Source of the DNA: an uncultured Clostridia bacterium | Lineage (GTDB): Bacteria > Bacillota > Clostridia > Christensenellales > UBA1242 | DNA: 8,560 bases | Direction: 5' to 3' | Assembly: GCA_944372715.1 (NCBI GenBank) | Contig: CALVZZ010000032.1 | Coordinates: forward strand, 1 to 8,560 | In this document: positions 1 through 6,101 of the stretch, piece after piece | Position numbering within the stretch: the stretch's first letter is position 1 | Layout of the letters: every line of letters starts with the position of its first letter | Position numbers and translations under genes: made by a program | Notes under the pieces: model-generated | What the model was told of the DNA's origin: nothing | Database searches by the model: none | What the model saw: only the letters and a program-made list of their open reading frames with translations

Positions 1-917
1 TAAAGTTCTTTTCCTTCAATGTTAGCTTGTCCACTCTCTAAATAAGAAACATATCCATCACAAACAGCCATAAACATATCTTCTTTTATATAGGTTGGAA
101 TGTTTAGGGAAAGTAATTTATTTTCAACTTCTTTTGCTTCCATTTCTGGAATTTTAATGCCAAGCTCTTTAAATTTTTCGTAAAGCTTTTTTTGTTCAAT
201 TTCAATTTCCAAGCTGTCAGAAAAGCTTACACTTGCTCTCATAAGACAATATGCAGTTTCAAGGTCTGACTTTTCCACATAGTAATAACATAACTCTTTG
301 TATATTTCAGCAAACTGTTGCTTTGTATATGCGAAATCGAAAGCACTCATTAAAATTTTATTAAAAGTTTCAAGTTTTTTATTTTTTTCCAATCTAGCTT
401 CAAAAATTTTTGCAACCATACTTACAGGATTAATAGACAGTAAAAATTTTAAACTCTGTTTTGCTTCTTTTATCTTGTTAGATTTTATTTCTGCATTAAT
501 AAGCAATGCTAATATTTCATTTTTAAAAGAAGGTTTCCAACAAAATGTTAAATTAGGGTTTAAATAAGAAAATTTTTGTGCTTCAATTTCATTGTTAAAA
601 TAATAAAGTTTATTTCCATTATTTTTTAAACTCCAATCTTCCTGGCTTTCTAAAACCTTTAAAATTTCTATTCCTTCATCGTATTTGTCAACATAAATGC
701 AATTGTCTGCTTTTTCCAACAATCTTTGCTTATCAAACTTATCTTTTTTCTCATTTAATCCATTTTCAACTAAAATCTCATAAAGTTTTAATCCTATTTT
801 TTTTACTTCTTCAGTATTTTTTTCATTTCTTCCATATTTATCTATTGCTTTCAAAAGAATTAATTTATCAGTTATTGTAACCCCGCTTAATGTATTTAAA
901 ATTTTTTGAGCATTCAT
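1..917 (-). CDS. Hypothetical soluble TPR-like protein, possibly incomplete at the left edge
   Basis: An open frame of 305 codons starts at ATG 915-917 and runs to the window edge. The last two bases read TA, so the next base decides between a stop and Tyr, and the protein may be nearly complete. A GGAGG ribosome binding site (923-927) lies 5 nt before the ATG, which supports this start. The product has no signal peptide or membrane helix and is rich in Lys, Glu, Leu and Ile, predicting mostly helix. Three stretches look like degenerate tetratricopeptide helix pairs: about residues 70-90 (EGIEILKVLE), 135-164 (KIKEAKQSLKFLLSINP, the best match with its A/L spacing and terminal NP) and 204-231. 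TPR-type proteins usually act as protein-binding scaffolds, but no partner can be named here. It is separated from the ftsH operon by a terminator, so it is probably transcribed on its own. I do not recognise the family; the TPR assignment is inference. Confidence 0.75.
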   Translation of the reverse strand, partial: MNAQKILNTLSGVTITDKLILLKAIDKYGRNEKNTEEVKKIGLKLYEILVENGLNEKKDKFDKQRLLEKADNCIYVDKYDEGIEILKVLESQEDWSLKNNGNKLYYFNNEIEAQKFSYLNPNLTFCWKPSFKNEILALLINAEIKSNKIKEAKQSLKFLLSINPVSMVAKIFEARLEKNKKLETFNKILMSAFDFAYTKQQFAEIYKELCYYYVEKSDLETAYCLMRASVSFSDSLEIEIEQKKLYEKFKELGIKIPEMEAKEVENKLLSLNIPTYIKEDMFMAVCDGYVSYLESGQANIEGKEL

Positions 918-1030
918 AAGTTCCTCCAATTTAAGTTTAGTTTAACATAAATCTAAACTTTTCCAAACTATTTTATAAATAAAACATTTACAAAAAGATA
1001 AAAATTATACAAACACAAAATTGAAACAAA
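918..1030 (-). promoter_or_regulatory. Leader and possible promoter region of the TPR-like gene
   Basis: An AT-rich spacer between the ftsH-operon terminator and the TPR-like gene. A perfect TATAAT lies on the minus strand at 1004-1009, about 87 nt before the start codon, but no convincing -35 box sits 16-18 nt upstream of it. A short inverted repeat (AGTTTA 939-944, TAAACT 954-959, 9-nt loop) lies close to the ribosome binding site. The promoter assignment is weak. Confidence 0.25.
923..927 (-). promoter_or_regulatory. Ribosome binding site of the TPR-like gene
   Basis: A perfect GGAGG on the minus strand, 5 nt before the ATG at 917. It fixes the start of a gene that runs off the window edge. 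A second ATG two codons downstream (911-913) is out of frame with it. Confidence 0.7.
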
Positions 1031-1094
1031 TTAAAAAAAGAAAAACATTTAAAAAGGTTATCATAATATAACAATTTTCCTTTTTAAATGTTTT
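1031..1094 (-). terminator. Rho-independent terminator of the ftsH operon
   Basis: A perfect 16-bp inverted repeat: 1042-1057 (AAAACATTTAAAAAGG) pairs with 1079-1094, leaving a 21-nt loop that itself contains a small GTTAT/ATAAC pairing. On the minus strand the stem is followed by a T-rich tract (1031-1041). It starts 4 nt past the stop codon of the small membrane protein, so it closes the ftsH operon and separates it from the TPR-like gene. The stem is AT-rich and the loop is longer than usual, but the T tract and position make the call good. Confidence 0.75.
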
Positions 1095-1098
1095 AGTT

Positions 1099-1707
1099 TT
1101 ATTCAGCAATATTTAAGTTCATAAGCTCTGCACATAATTTGTATAAACTGCTTGTAGAAGAAATTGTTTGAACTCTATAATATTCAATTTCAGTACTGCT
1201 TTGAGAATCATCTTCGTAATAAATATAAGCATTGTTAAATCCTATATCATCAGTAATATACACATACATAGTTTTTGTTTGAACCGGTGTTTTAGAATTT
1301 GTTTGGTCGTAATAAACTTTTCCGTTTATATATATGTTTTGATACTCGTTGTATTCAAATTTAACTTCAATTGAATTTTCTGGCTTTACAATGTTTGCTT
1401 TACCAATTGGCAAGGCATTCATTGGTGAAATCAATTCTCCTGCAAACAATGCACTAAGAACACTCTGTTGAAACGCATTTCTAAAAGATGAAACAATTTT
1501 ATCATAATCTTCTTTATTAAAAGATGATGAATTAACATTATAAAATTCTTGAATTTTTGTATCATCAACATAAGTTATTGTAAGTTTATCTGGATTTTTT
1601 GTTGTAGGAAGATAATTTTTAGGAACAAGAGCACAAATTATAAGTCCTAATGCAATAACTCCTATTAAACAATAACACACAATTAAAGTAATTTTTTTTC
1701 TTGTCAT
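1099..1707 (-). CDS. Hypothetical single-pass membrane protein encoded with ftsH
   Basis: A 202-residue protein with a short basic start (MTRKK), one strongly hydrophobic helix at about residues 6-28, and then a polar domain of about 170 residues rich in Tyr, Asn, Ser and acidic residues. The topology predicted is N-in, with the large domain outside the membrane. The end of the hydrophobic helix has a Cys (LIIC), but the residue before it is Ile, so this is not a proper lipobox. The ATG (1705-1707) follows the ftsH stop by 2 nt, and its GGAG ribosome binding site (1718-1721) lies inside the ftsH 3' end, so the two are co-transcribed and probably translationally coupled. I recognise no family. 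Its position suggests a link to FtsH or envelope quality control, which is inference only. Confidence 0.8.
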   Translation of the reverse strand: MTRKKITLIVCYCLIGVIALGLIICALVPKNYLPTTKNPDKLTITYVDDTKIQEFYNVNSSSFNKEDYDKIVSSFRNAFQQSVLSALFAGELISPMNALPIGKANIVKPENSIEVKFEYNEYQNIYINGKVYYDQTNSKTPVQTKTMYVYITDDIGFNNAYIYYEDDSQSSTEIEYYRVQTISSTSSLYKLCAELMNLNIAE

Positions 1708-1709
1708 AA

Positions 1710-3929
1710 TTATTTTTCTCCTTTATCTTCCTTGTTTTTTCTTGTGTAAGTTCTCTTAGTTTTTTGTTCTTTCTTTTCAGCAGAATTTTCTGTATTAATT
1801 TCTGTTTCATTTACTTGTACAACTTCTTCATTCTCTGGAACTTGTTTTTTGTTCTTTTTATCTTTGTAATTATTTAATTCTTGTACACTTAAATCTCTAA
1901 TTGCAATAATCTTGTTGTATTCATCTTGATTAATAATACCATTTTTCAAAAAGACTTCTGCCGTTTTAACTTTAACTTCATTTTCCTTTACTTTTTTAAT
2001 CAATGCAAATTCTTCTTTAACTTCTTCTTCTTTTTTCTTTCTCTTTTTAACAACATTGTCCATATGCTTAATAATTTCTTCCGTACTCTTACCGTCAAGC
2101 AACATATCAAGCTCGTTTTTGTAAATCGTTTCTTTTTCAATCAAAAGTTTAGAAAGTTCGTGAAGATATTTTTCATTTTCCATTAAAATTTTCTTTGCAC
2201 GCTTATAATTTTCGTCCAAAATTCTTTTAATTTCTTCATCAATTTCCCCAGCAATTTTTTCCGAGTAAGAATTTTTTGCTTGATAATCTCTGCCAATAAA
2301 AACTTCTTTATCATTACCAAAGTTTATAAAATTAAACTTTTTGCTCATTCCCCATTCAGTAACCATTTTTCTAGCGATGTCAGTTGCGTGCTGAATATCA
2401 CTTGAAGCACCTGTTGTAATGTCCTTAAAAATAATTTCCTCTGCAATTCTTCCACCCATAAGTTCAGCAATTCTATCGTTAAGTTTATTAAATGTCATAT
2501 GCATATTATCATTTTCAGGCCTACTCATTGTATAACCAGCAGCCATACCCCTTGGAATGATAGAAACTTCTTGAACTTCTTCACAATATTCTAATTTTTT
2601 AGCCAATATTGCGTGACCAGATTCGTGATAAGCAGTAATTTTCTTGTCATCTTCTGTAACAAGCCTAGACTTCTTTTGTGGACCCATTATAACTTTATTA
2701 ATACCTTCTGTAAGGTCTTCCATAATAATTTTAGGTCTGTTTGCTCTTGCTGCTAAAATTGCAGCTTCATTTAGCATATTTTCAATATCTGCCCCTGTAA
2801 ATCCACTGGTAATTCTTGCAAGAGTTTTAAAATCTATATCATCATCAAGTGGTTTATTTTTTGCGTGAATTTTAATAATACCTTCTCTTCCTCTAACATC
2901 AGGAACATTCACATAAATTTGTCTATCAAACCTTCCGGGTCTTAAAAGTGCAGGATCTAAAACATCACTTCTATTCGTGGCTGCTAAAACTATAATTCCC
3001 TCATTAGCTTCAAAACCATCCATTTCAACAAGAAGTTGGTTCAATGTTTGTTCTCTTTCATCGTTTCCACCTCCAAGACCTGCACCACGCTGACGACCAA
3101 CAGCATCAATTTCATCAATAAAAACAATACAAGGAGCAGATTTTTTCGCTTGATCAAAAAGGTCTCTAACTCTTGATGCTCCAACACCAACAAACATTTC
3201 AACGAAGTCAGAACCACTTATATTTAAAAATGGAACATTGCTTTCACCTGCAACAGCTCTTGCTAAAAGAGTTTTTCCTGTTCCAGGAGGACCAACGAGT
3301 AAAACCCCCTTTGGAATTCTAGCGCCAAGATTTGTAAATTTTGCTGGATTTTTTAAGAACTCAACAATTTCTTTTAATTCTTCCTTTTCTTCATCTGCGC
3401 CTGCAATATCTGAAAATCTTACTTTAATATTTACAGAAGCTTTTGCCCTTGATTTTCCAAAAGACATTGCACCTTTGCTGTTAGAACTGAACATTTTAAA
3501 TAAGAAGAATATAAGTGCTAAACCAAGTATAATATACATAATTGGCATTATTGTGTCCCAAGCCGATGGTCCCTGTGGAACTGTATTAAACAAAATATAT
3601 GTTGGATCTTCACTTGTTTTATTTCCATTAAGTTCAATCGTCTTGTTAGCAAAAATTTTATAAAATTCTTCTGTATAATCTAAGTAAAAATCAGAATAAA
3701 GTGGAAAAGCATCTTCTTTTATTTCTGAATTTTTAACTCTAATCTGAATATAAGAATTTTCAACTGCATACCATTCCTTTACTTCACCTTCAACCAACAT
3801 AGAATATGCCTGATCCGAAGTAATTCTTTCTCCTTTTGCTCCTGTGTCAACAAATGCAAACATAACAACAAGTGCAAGTAAAAGCACAAGGGTTAAGTAT
3901 AAAAGTTTTTTCTTTCCGTTTTTATCCAA
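1710..3929 (-). CDS. ftsH: ATP-dependent zinc metalloprotease FtsH
   Basis: A membrane-bound AAA+ protease that unfolds and degrades damaged or regulatory membrane and cytosolic proteins, working as a hexamer. Residues are numbered from the TTG at 3929 (739 aa). There is a transmembrane helix at about 8-27, an extracytoplasmic domain at about 28-125, and a second helix at about 126-147. The AAA domain has Walker A GPPGTGKT (213-220), pore motif FVG (246-248), Walker B with Asp272-Glu273, and a second region of homology ending RPGRFDR with arginine fingers 333 and 336. The M41 peptidase has zinc site HESGH (435-439) and third ligand Asp511. The C-terminal tail is about 100 residues longer than in E. 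coli or B. subtilis FtsH, is Lys/Glu-rich, and carries a short helical motif. The TTG at 3929 is chosen because GGAGG ends 5 nt before it; an in-frame TTG at 3941 overlaps that GGAGG and has no site of its own. Confidence 0.97.
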   Translation of the reverse strand: MDKNGKKKLLYLTLVLLLALVVMFAFVDTGAKGERITSDQAYSMLVEGEVKEWYAVENSYIQIRVKNSEIKEDAFPLYSDFYLDYTEEFYKIFANKTIELNGNKTSEDPTYILFNTVPQGPSAWDTIMPIMYIILGLALIFFLFKMFSSNSKGAMSFGKSRAKASVNIKVRFSDIAGADEEKEELKEIVEFLKNPAKFTNLGARIPKGVLLVGPPGTGKTLLARAVAGESNVPFLNISGSDFVEMFVGVGASRVRDLFDQAKKSAPCIVFIDEIDAVGRQRGAGLGGGNDEREQTLNQLLVEMDGFEANEGIIVLAATNRSDVLDPALLRPGRFDRQIYVNVPDVRGREGIIKIHAKNKPLDDDIDFKTLARITSGFTGADIENMLNEAAILAARANRPKIIMEDLTEGINKVIMGPQKKSRLVTEDDKKITAYHESGHAILAKKLEYCEEVQEVSIIPRGMAAGYTMSRPENDNMHMTFNKLNDRIAELMGGRIAEEIIFKDITTGASSDIQHATDIARKMVTEWGMSKKFNFINFGNDKEVFIGRDYQAKNSYSEKIAGEIDEEIKRILDENYKRAKKILMENEKYLHELSKLLIEKETIYKNELDMLLDGKSTEEIIKHMDNVVKKRKKKEEEVKEEFALIKKVKENEVKVKTAEVFLKNGIINQDEYNKIIAIRDLSVQELNNYKDKKNKKQVPENEEVVQVNETEINTENSAEKKEQKTKRTYTRKNKEDKGEK

Positions 3930-3934
3930 GTTAT

Positions 3935-3939
3935 CCTCC
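3935..3939 (-). promoter_or_regulatory. Ribosome binding site deciding the ftsH start
   Basis: GGAGG on the minus strand, 5 nt before TTG at 3929. The upstream in-frame TTG (3939-3941) shares its last base with this motif, so it cannot be the start served by it. The first four codons of the longer reading are therefore probably not translated. Confidence 0.7.
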
Positions 3940-3976
3940 AATTCATAAAAGTTTAAACCATTTTTATTATTTAAGC

Positions 3977-3994
3977 AAGTTTTTAAACAAACTT
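3977..3994 (-). other. Small hairpin in the ftsH leader
   Basis: AAGTTT (3977-3982) and AAACTT (3989-3994) form a 6-bp stem with a 6-nt loop inside the predicted 78-nt untranslated leader of ftsH. Weaker flanking pairing (ATTATT with AATAAT) could extend it with mismatches. On the minus strand it is followed by A-rich, not T-rich, sequence, so it is not a normal terminator. Its role is unknown. Confidence 0.35.
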
Positions 3995-4013
3995 AATAAT
4001 TTAATTTTAGGGA

Positions 4014-4042
4014 ATTATAACATAATTATGCAAAAAATCCAA
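4014..4042 (-). promoter_or_regulatory. Sigma-A-type promoter of ftsH
   Basis: On the minus strand, -35 TTGGAT (4037-4042), a 17-nt spacer, and a perfect -10 TATAAT (4014-4019). The predicted transcript start is about 4007, giving a leader of about 78 nt before the TTG of ftsH. No clear terminator separates it from cvpA upstream, so ftsH may also receive read-through from there. Confidence 0.7.
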
Positions 4043-4068
4043 TTAAAAATTACACTTGTATTTTTTAT

Positions 4069-4638
4069 TTACAATGAAACAACAGGATTTTCTGCATTGT
4101 CAGTTTGTTCAGTTTTTATCATATCATCAATCACATTTTCTTTTAAATATTCTACGACAGGTTTTGCAATATAAGAACCTTGAAGTTTTGGCGAAATAAA
4201 GTCATTAAACGATGGTAACAAAGTGAGAGCAGAAATTGTAAATAAAATTGATATACATAATAAACATCCTTTAATAACACCAAATAAAAAACCTAAAAAT
4301 CTATTCATCCCATTTAGTAATTCAGATTTAAATATTTTTCCAACAGTTAAATTTAAAATAAGCGCCAAAAGACGCAAAATTATAAAAATAATAGCGCCAT
4401 ATATAATCAAAGCAACAATTTTAGACGCATTTTCTCCAAGCGTAGCAGAAATTGAAGACGCAATACCAATAGAATTATCTAAATTTAAAATTTCATTTCT
4501 AAAAATATATGTTATTGCGATAGCGAGACCACTACCTAATAGCGAAGTTAACGACTTAAAAAATCCTTTAAAACTAGATATTATTCCAAACACAACAAGA
4601 ATAGCAATTATTATAATATCAAATGTTAAACCATACAT
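4069..4638 (-). CDS. CvpA family integral membrane protein
   Basis: A 189-residue protein with four predicted membrane helices at about 5-20, 27-46, 74-96 and 112-140, then a polar C-terminal tail of about 45 residues. The glycine- and lysine-bearing segments FKGFFKSL (23-30) after helix 1 and NRFLGFLFGVIKG (112-124) in helix 4 match the layout of the CvpA/colicin V production family. Family members are inner-membrane proteins linked to colicin V production in E. coli and to envelope stress resistance elsewhere; the molecular activity is not established. The ATG (4636-4638) is the only sensible start, because a stop lies in frame just upstream and no other start codon intervenes. There is no good ribosome binding site: AAAAGG is 14 nt away, and a TATAAT (4645-4650) ends 6 nt before the ATG. 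Confidence 0.85.
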   Translation of the reverse strand: MYGLTFDIIIIAILVVFGIISSFKGFFKSLTSLLGSGLAIAITYIFRNEILNLDNSIGIASSISATLGENASKIVALIIYGAIIFIILRLLALILNLTVGKIFKSELLNGMNRFLGFLFGVIKGCLLCISILFTISALTLLPSFNDFISPKLQGSYIAKPVVEYLKENVIDDMIKTEQTDNAENPVVSL

Positions 4639-4644
4639 AAATTT

Positions 4645-4650
4645 ATTATA
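4645..4650 (-). promoter_or_regulatory. Possible -10 box very close to the cvpA-family start codon
   Basis: A perfect TATAAT on the minus strand, with only 6 nt between it and the ATG. If it is used, transcription would start at or next to the A of the ATG. No good -35 box is seen at the usual distance; the nearest, TTGAAA, is 23 nt upstream of the -10. In a region this AT-rich the match may be chance. Confidence 0.3.
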
Positions 4651-4896
4651 GACCTTTTATATATTTTTAAAACTTTCAAAGTATATCACAATGTTGAGTA
4701 TTTTCCAACAATTTTTTTTATTTTTATCAAATCATTTTTAATGTTTGCACTATATATTTTTAAACAAATAAAAAAGTTGTTTTTGAGAGATTTTTATATA
4801 CCAAATAATATAATTACTCATCAATAAATTTTTATAAATTTGTTGTTATAAACAAAGATTTTTATTTATTAATTATTATTCTATATATTATTGTTT

Positions 4897-4920
4897 TATT
4901 AATATATCCTTATATTAATA
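4897..4920. repeat. Perfect 10-bp AT-only inverted repeat
   Basis: TATTAATATA (4897-4906) and its exact reverse complement (4911-4920) flank a 4-nt loop, TCCT. No T tract follows on either strand, so it does not look like a terminator. It could extrude or mark easily melted DNA beside the parS cluster. Confidence 0.5.
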
Positions 4921-4966
4921 CATTTATCTATTGTTTTAGATATGTTTACATTATAAATAAAAGTAC

Positions 4967-5047
4967 AAATTATTAATGTTTCACGTGAAACTTTATCATA
5001 ATATACTATTCATTTATATAAGAAATTATTAATGTTTCACGTGAAAC
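4967..5047 (+). repeat. 25-bp direct repeat carrying parS sites 1 and 2
   Basis: The same 25 bases occur at 4967-4991 and 5023-5047, 56 bp apart. Each copy consists of a 10-bp left flank (AAATTATTAA) plus the first 15 bases of parS. Site 3 lacks this flank. This suggests that the first two sites arose by a local duplication. Confidence 0.8.
4977..4992 (+). promoter_or_regulatory. parS site 1 (one mismatch)
   Basis: TGTTTCACGTGAAACT matches the conserved chromosomal parS palindrome at 15 of 16 positions, with the last base T instead of A. Such sites are the nucleation points from which ParB loads and spreads as a CTP-dependent clamp. It is the site farthest from parB. Confidence 0.88.
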
Positions 5048-5048
5048 A
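5033..5048 (+). promoter_or_regulatory. parS site 2 (perfect)
   Basis: TGTTTCACGTGAAACA is the exact 16-bp consensus palindrome and extends to an 18-bp palindrome at 5032-5049. It lies 56 bp from site 1 and 58 bp from site 3, measured start to start. Confidence 0.95.
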
Positions 5049-5090
5049 TATTGTTTAACAATATCATATCACATAGTGAAATACGGTCGA

Positions 5091-5106
5091 TGTTTCACGT
5101 GAAACA
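5091..5106 (+). promoter_or_regulatory. parS site 3 (perfect)
   Basis: An exact TGTTTCACGTGAAACA, extending to an 18-bp palindrome at 5090-5107. It abuts the T tract of the parAB terminator, so ParB binding here is about 55 bp past the end of its own coding region. Confidence 0.95.
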
Positions 5107-5135
5107 TTAAAAAATCCCTTTATTTATAAGGGATT
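5107..5135 (-). terminator. Rho-independent terminator of parAB
   Basis: On the minus strand, AATCCCTT (5128-5135) pairs with AAGGGATT (5113-5120) around a 7-nt loop, and a run of T follows directly. It lies 25 nt past the parB stop and keeps parAB transcription out of the parS cluster. Confidence 0.88.
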
Positions 5136-5160
5136 CAGTTATTTAAAGGTTTAAAAATAT

Positions 5161-6099
5161 TTATCTTTTATTAATATCTTTTAAATTTTTTAATGTTAAA
5201 GTTTTTGTTTTAGCAAGCTCAATAAGTTCAGCTATTCTATCTAAATCATCTCTGGAATAGTAATCAATATATATTCTGCCTTTCTTGTCATTACCTATAA
5301 CAGAAACTTTTGTAGAAAATACTCTTTGCATTTCATTTACTAATTCTTTTAATTCAACACTTTGCTCTGTTTTTTGATTTGATAATTTTTTTGGATTAAG
5401 ATAGTTTTTTACACTTTTTTCTAAATCTCTAACAGACATTTTATTATCACAAGCCATATTTGCAAATTTTAATTGTGCTGTGTAATCTGAAACAACAACC
5501 AAACATCTTGCGTGACCTGCTGATAATCTACCGTTTTCTACAAGTTTTAATACATCAGGATACAATGATAATAATCTTAAAAGATTTGTTACATTTGGTC
5601 TACTTTTTCCAATTCTATCAGCTACAATTTCTTGTGTAAAATTATATTCATCCATTAGTAGTTTAATTGCTCTTGCTGCTTCAACAGGATTTAAATCTTC
5701 TCTTTGCAAATTTTCAATTAATGCAATTTCTTTTATTTGTTTTTCTGTATAATTTTTAACAATACAAGGTACATAATCTAACCCAGCAATCTTTGAAGCT
5801 CTCCATCTTCTTTCTCCAGCAATAATCATATAACCATCATCTTGTTTATTAACAACTAATGGTTGAATAACTCCGTGGTTTTTAATACTCTGAGCTAATT
5901 CTTCTAATGCTGTTTGATCAAAATTCTTTCTTGGTTGATTAGGATTTGGATGAATATCAGATACTAAAATTTGCAAAACTCCATCATCGTTTTCTTTGAC
6001 TGTATTTTTATTAACATTACTTTCAGTTACAACTTCTTTTTCTTCTTCATCATAAACAGAGAATAAAGCTTCTAAACCTTTACCTAAACCTTTTTTCAT
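5161..6099 (-). CDS. parB: Chromosome partitioning protein ParB (Spo0J-type)
   Basis: A 312-residue ParB, a CTP-dependent DNA clamp that recognises parS and recruits the segregation and condensin-loading machinery at the origin. The N-terminus (KKGLGKGLEALF) matches the short peptide that stimulates ParA ATPase. The CTP-binding N-domain shows NPNQPR (52-57), the arginine motif GERRWR (95-100) and ENLQREDLNPVE (129-140). The helix-turn-helix at about 154-176 includes TQEIVADRIGKSRPNVTNLLRLL in shortened form, followed by GHAR (195-198). A linker at about 232-250 leads to the C-terminal dimerisation domain. ATG 6097-6099 follows the parA stop by 2 nt, with AGAGG inside the parA end about 12 nt upstream. 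The adjacent parS cluster fits this protein. It is likely Spo0J rather than Noc, given the parS match and the partner ParA. Confidence 0.97.
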   Translation of the reverse strand: MKKGLGKGLEALFSVYDEEEKEVVTESNVNKNTVKENDDGVLQILVSDIHPNPNQPRKNFDQTALEELAQSIKNHGVIQPLVVNKQDDGYMIIAGERRWRASKIAGLDYVPCIVKNYTEKQIKEIALIENLQREDLNPVEAARAIKLLMDEYNFTQEIVADRIGKSRPNVTNLLRLLSLYPDVLKLVENGRLSAGHARCLVVVSDYTAQLKFANMACDNKMSVRDLEKSVKNYLNPKKLSNQKTEQSVELKELVNEMQRVFSTKVSVIGNDKKGRIYIDYYSRDDLDRIAELIELAKTKTLTLKNLKDINKR

Positions 6100-6101
6100 A
6101 T

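Larger units (their letters stand above)
4639..5160. other. AT-rich intergenic segregation region with inverted repeats and the parS cluster
   Basis: A 522-bp stretch without a gene between the cvpA-family gene and parB. Its right part holds three parS sites and the parAB terminator. Its left part (about 4660-4966) is almost all A and T and carries several perfect short inverted repeats: AAACAA/TTGTTT near 4764-4781, TTTGTT/AACAAA at 4839-4856, a 10-bp pair at 4897-4920 and TATCTA/TAGATA at 4925-4942. I see no open frame with a ribosome binding site and no canonical DnaA box here. Confidence 0.6.

Noticed and set aside
271..279. TTTTCCACA, a near match to a DnaA box
   Set aside because: It is a single copy inside the coding sequence of the TPR-like gene, far from dnaA; isolated matches are expected by chance.
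298..567. 89-codon open frame on the plus strand
   Set aside because: It lies opposite the TPR-like gene, has no ribosome binding site and shows low-complexity Phe/Leu/Ser-rich sequence typical of an antisense shadow.
1099..1707. Lipoprotein reading of the small membrane protein (LIIC near residue 25)
   Set aside because: The residue before the Cys is Ile, not Gly/Ala/Ser, and the hydrophobic stretch continues past it, so a membrane anchor fits better.
3238..3663. 141-codon open frame on the plus strand
   Set aside because: It is antisense to the AAA domain and N-terminal half of ftsH, where the minus-strand frame is strongly conserved.
4223..4651. 142-codon open frame on the plus strand
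   Set aside because: It is antisense to the whole cvpA-family gene; the minus-strand frame gives a coherent four-helix membrane protein.
4692..4720. Plus-strand hairpin (TGTTG/CAACA) followed by a T run, resembling a terminator
   Set aside because: The stem is only 5 bp and no plus-strand gene lies upstream for it to terminate.
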